From: Parerythrobacter lutipelagi
Lineage (GTDB): Bacteria > Pseudomonadota > Alphaproteobacteria > Sphingomonadales > Sphingomonadaceae
Direction: 5' to 3'
Length of the DNA stretch: 64,000 nt
NCBI RefSeq assembly: GCF_005434975.1
Contig: NZ_SKCJ01000001.1
Span: forward strand, 1,638,331 to 1,702,330
Part shown: positions 63,681 through 64,000 of the stretch, piece by piece
Layout of the letters: every line of letters begins with the position of its first letter
Numbering within the stretch: the first letter of the stretch is position 1
Translations under genes and position numbers: made by a program
Notes under the pieces: generated by a model
The model's database searches: none
What the model was told of the DNA's origin: nothing
Seen by the model: only the letters and a program-made list of their open reading frames with translations

Positions 63681-64000
63681 GTCCGGCTTCCTTCGAGGTG
63701 AGGAGATAGATGCGGTCCTGGAGCTCGTCGGCCGAGAGCACGCCGTATCCGATCGGGATCGGGCGCTTGGTCGCGCTGTCCCACAGCACGAGCGCCGGGG
63801 TGGCCTTGCCTTCAAGACCGAGCCTGGCGCGCTGGTTGGTCTCGACCTTGTAGTCCGGGAAATGGCGCGAAGGACCGCCATCGGTCGAGATGGCGCGCAC
63901 AGTGATCCGCCAGCGGTCGGCGACTCCCTTGACGATGGGGCTCATCACTTCGCACGGGCCGCAGGTGGCGCTGAAGAAATAGAACAGGCCGTAGCGCTCG
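63670..64000 (-). CDS. traF: F-type conjugation protein TraF (thioredoxin-like), 5' part beyond the window
   Basis: The visible 109 codons end with SADELQDRIYLLTSKEAGHD. Near the window edge the frame reads LFYFFSATCGPCEVMSP, a thioredoxin CxxC (CGPC) motif, so this is a TraF/TrbB-type protein with an apparently active disulfide site; F TraF itself lacks the CxxC. It would help fold cysteine-rich TraH/TraU/TraN. The gene order traF-traH-traG is that of F-type systems. Confidence 0.87.
   Translation of the reverse strand, partial: ERYGLFYFFSATCGPCEVMSPIVKGVADRWRITVRAISTDGGPSRHFPDYKVETNQRARLGLEGKATPALVLWDSATKRPIPIGYGVLSADELQDRIYLLTSKEAGHDY

Overview
The window looks like an alphaproteobacterial chromosome of the Sphingomonadales, probably Erythrobacter-like. 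The evidence is high GC, sphingomonad-style transfer genes, GAAC-N7-GAAC (alphaproteobacterial) LexA boxes, and frequent GTG/TTG starts behind strong AGGAGG sites. Chromosomal genes fill about 1-10,050. From there to the right edge the window is the left part of an integrative and conjugative element (ICE) whose integrase sits just beyond a tRNA-Leu(CAG) gene. The right end of the element is not in view.

Chromosomal part. A minus-strand chaperone-usher pilus operon (7022 down to the left edge) encodes seven secreted pilin-like subunits, a periplasmic chaperone and an usher cut by the window edge. It is divergent from a FixL/FixJ-type pair (7568-9360) whose PAS domain keeps the haem-ligand histidine and the distal arginine of FixL. 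A repeated ACGTAGA motif lies between the two units.

ICE backbone, left (10,222-19,729 and 32,572-44,728): integrase, a lytic transglycosylase, a toprim/primase-like gene interrupted by an in-frame TAG, a 1415-aa methyltransferase/strawberry-notch helicase, ParB, ArdC, an Xre/RES toxin-antitoxin pair, a DUF2493 protein, SSB, small accessory genes, the coupling protein TraD and a MobF relaxase TraI. Two LexA boxes and an S24 (CI/LexA-like) repressor with its own palindromic sites suggest SOS-linked control.

Cargo 1 (about 19.7-32.2 kb) is bracketed by two copies of the 3' end of parB that are about 86% identical, so it seems to have entered by recombination between related elements. It holds an NsrR-type nitric-oxide module (truncated haemoglobin, DUF1971 protein, membrane protein, Rrf2 regulator) and a nine-gene overlapping operon: a CecR-like TetR regulator, a YbhGFSR-type ABC exporter, an outer-membrane channel, a patatin lipase, a LOG protein and a beta-CASP nuclease. 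A perfect 16-bp palindrome forms its operator.

Cargo 2 (45.2-54.1 kb) is the most striking part: a sigma-like protein, an Xre-like protein and an ImmA/IrrE-UvrD-helicase-PD-(D/E)XK fusion, followed by a complete bacterial ubiquitin-like conjugation operon (tandem Ubl, E2-like, JAMM protease, E1/ThiF). It resembles Bil antiphage operons and may be a composite defence locus.

Cargo 3 is a PHA synthase/depolymerase pair (54.3-57.2 kb). The window closes with the S24 repressor region, a nuclease operon with a 43-aa membrane protein, and the F-type secretion genes traG, traH and the 3' end of traF.
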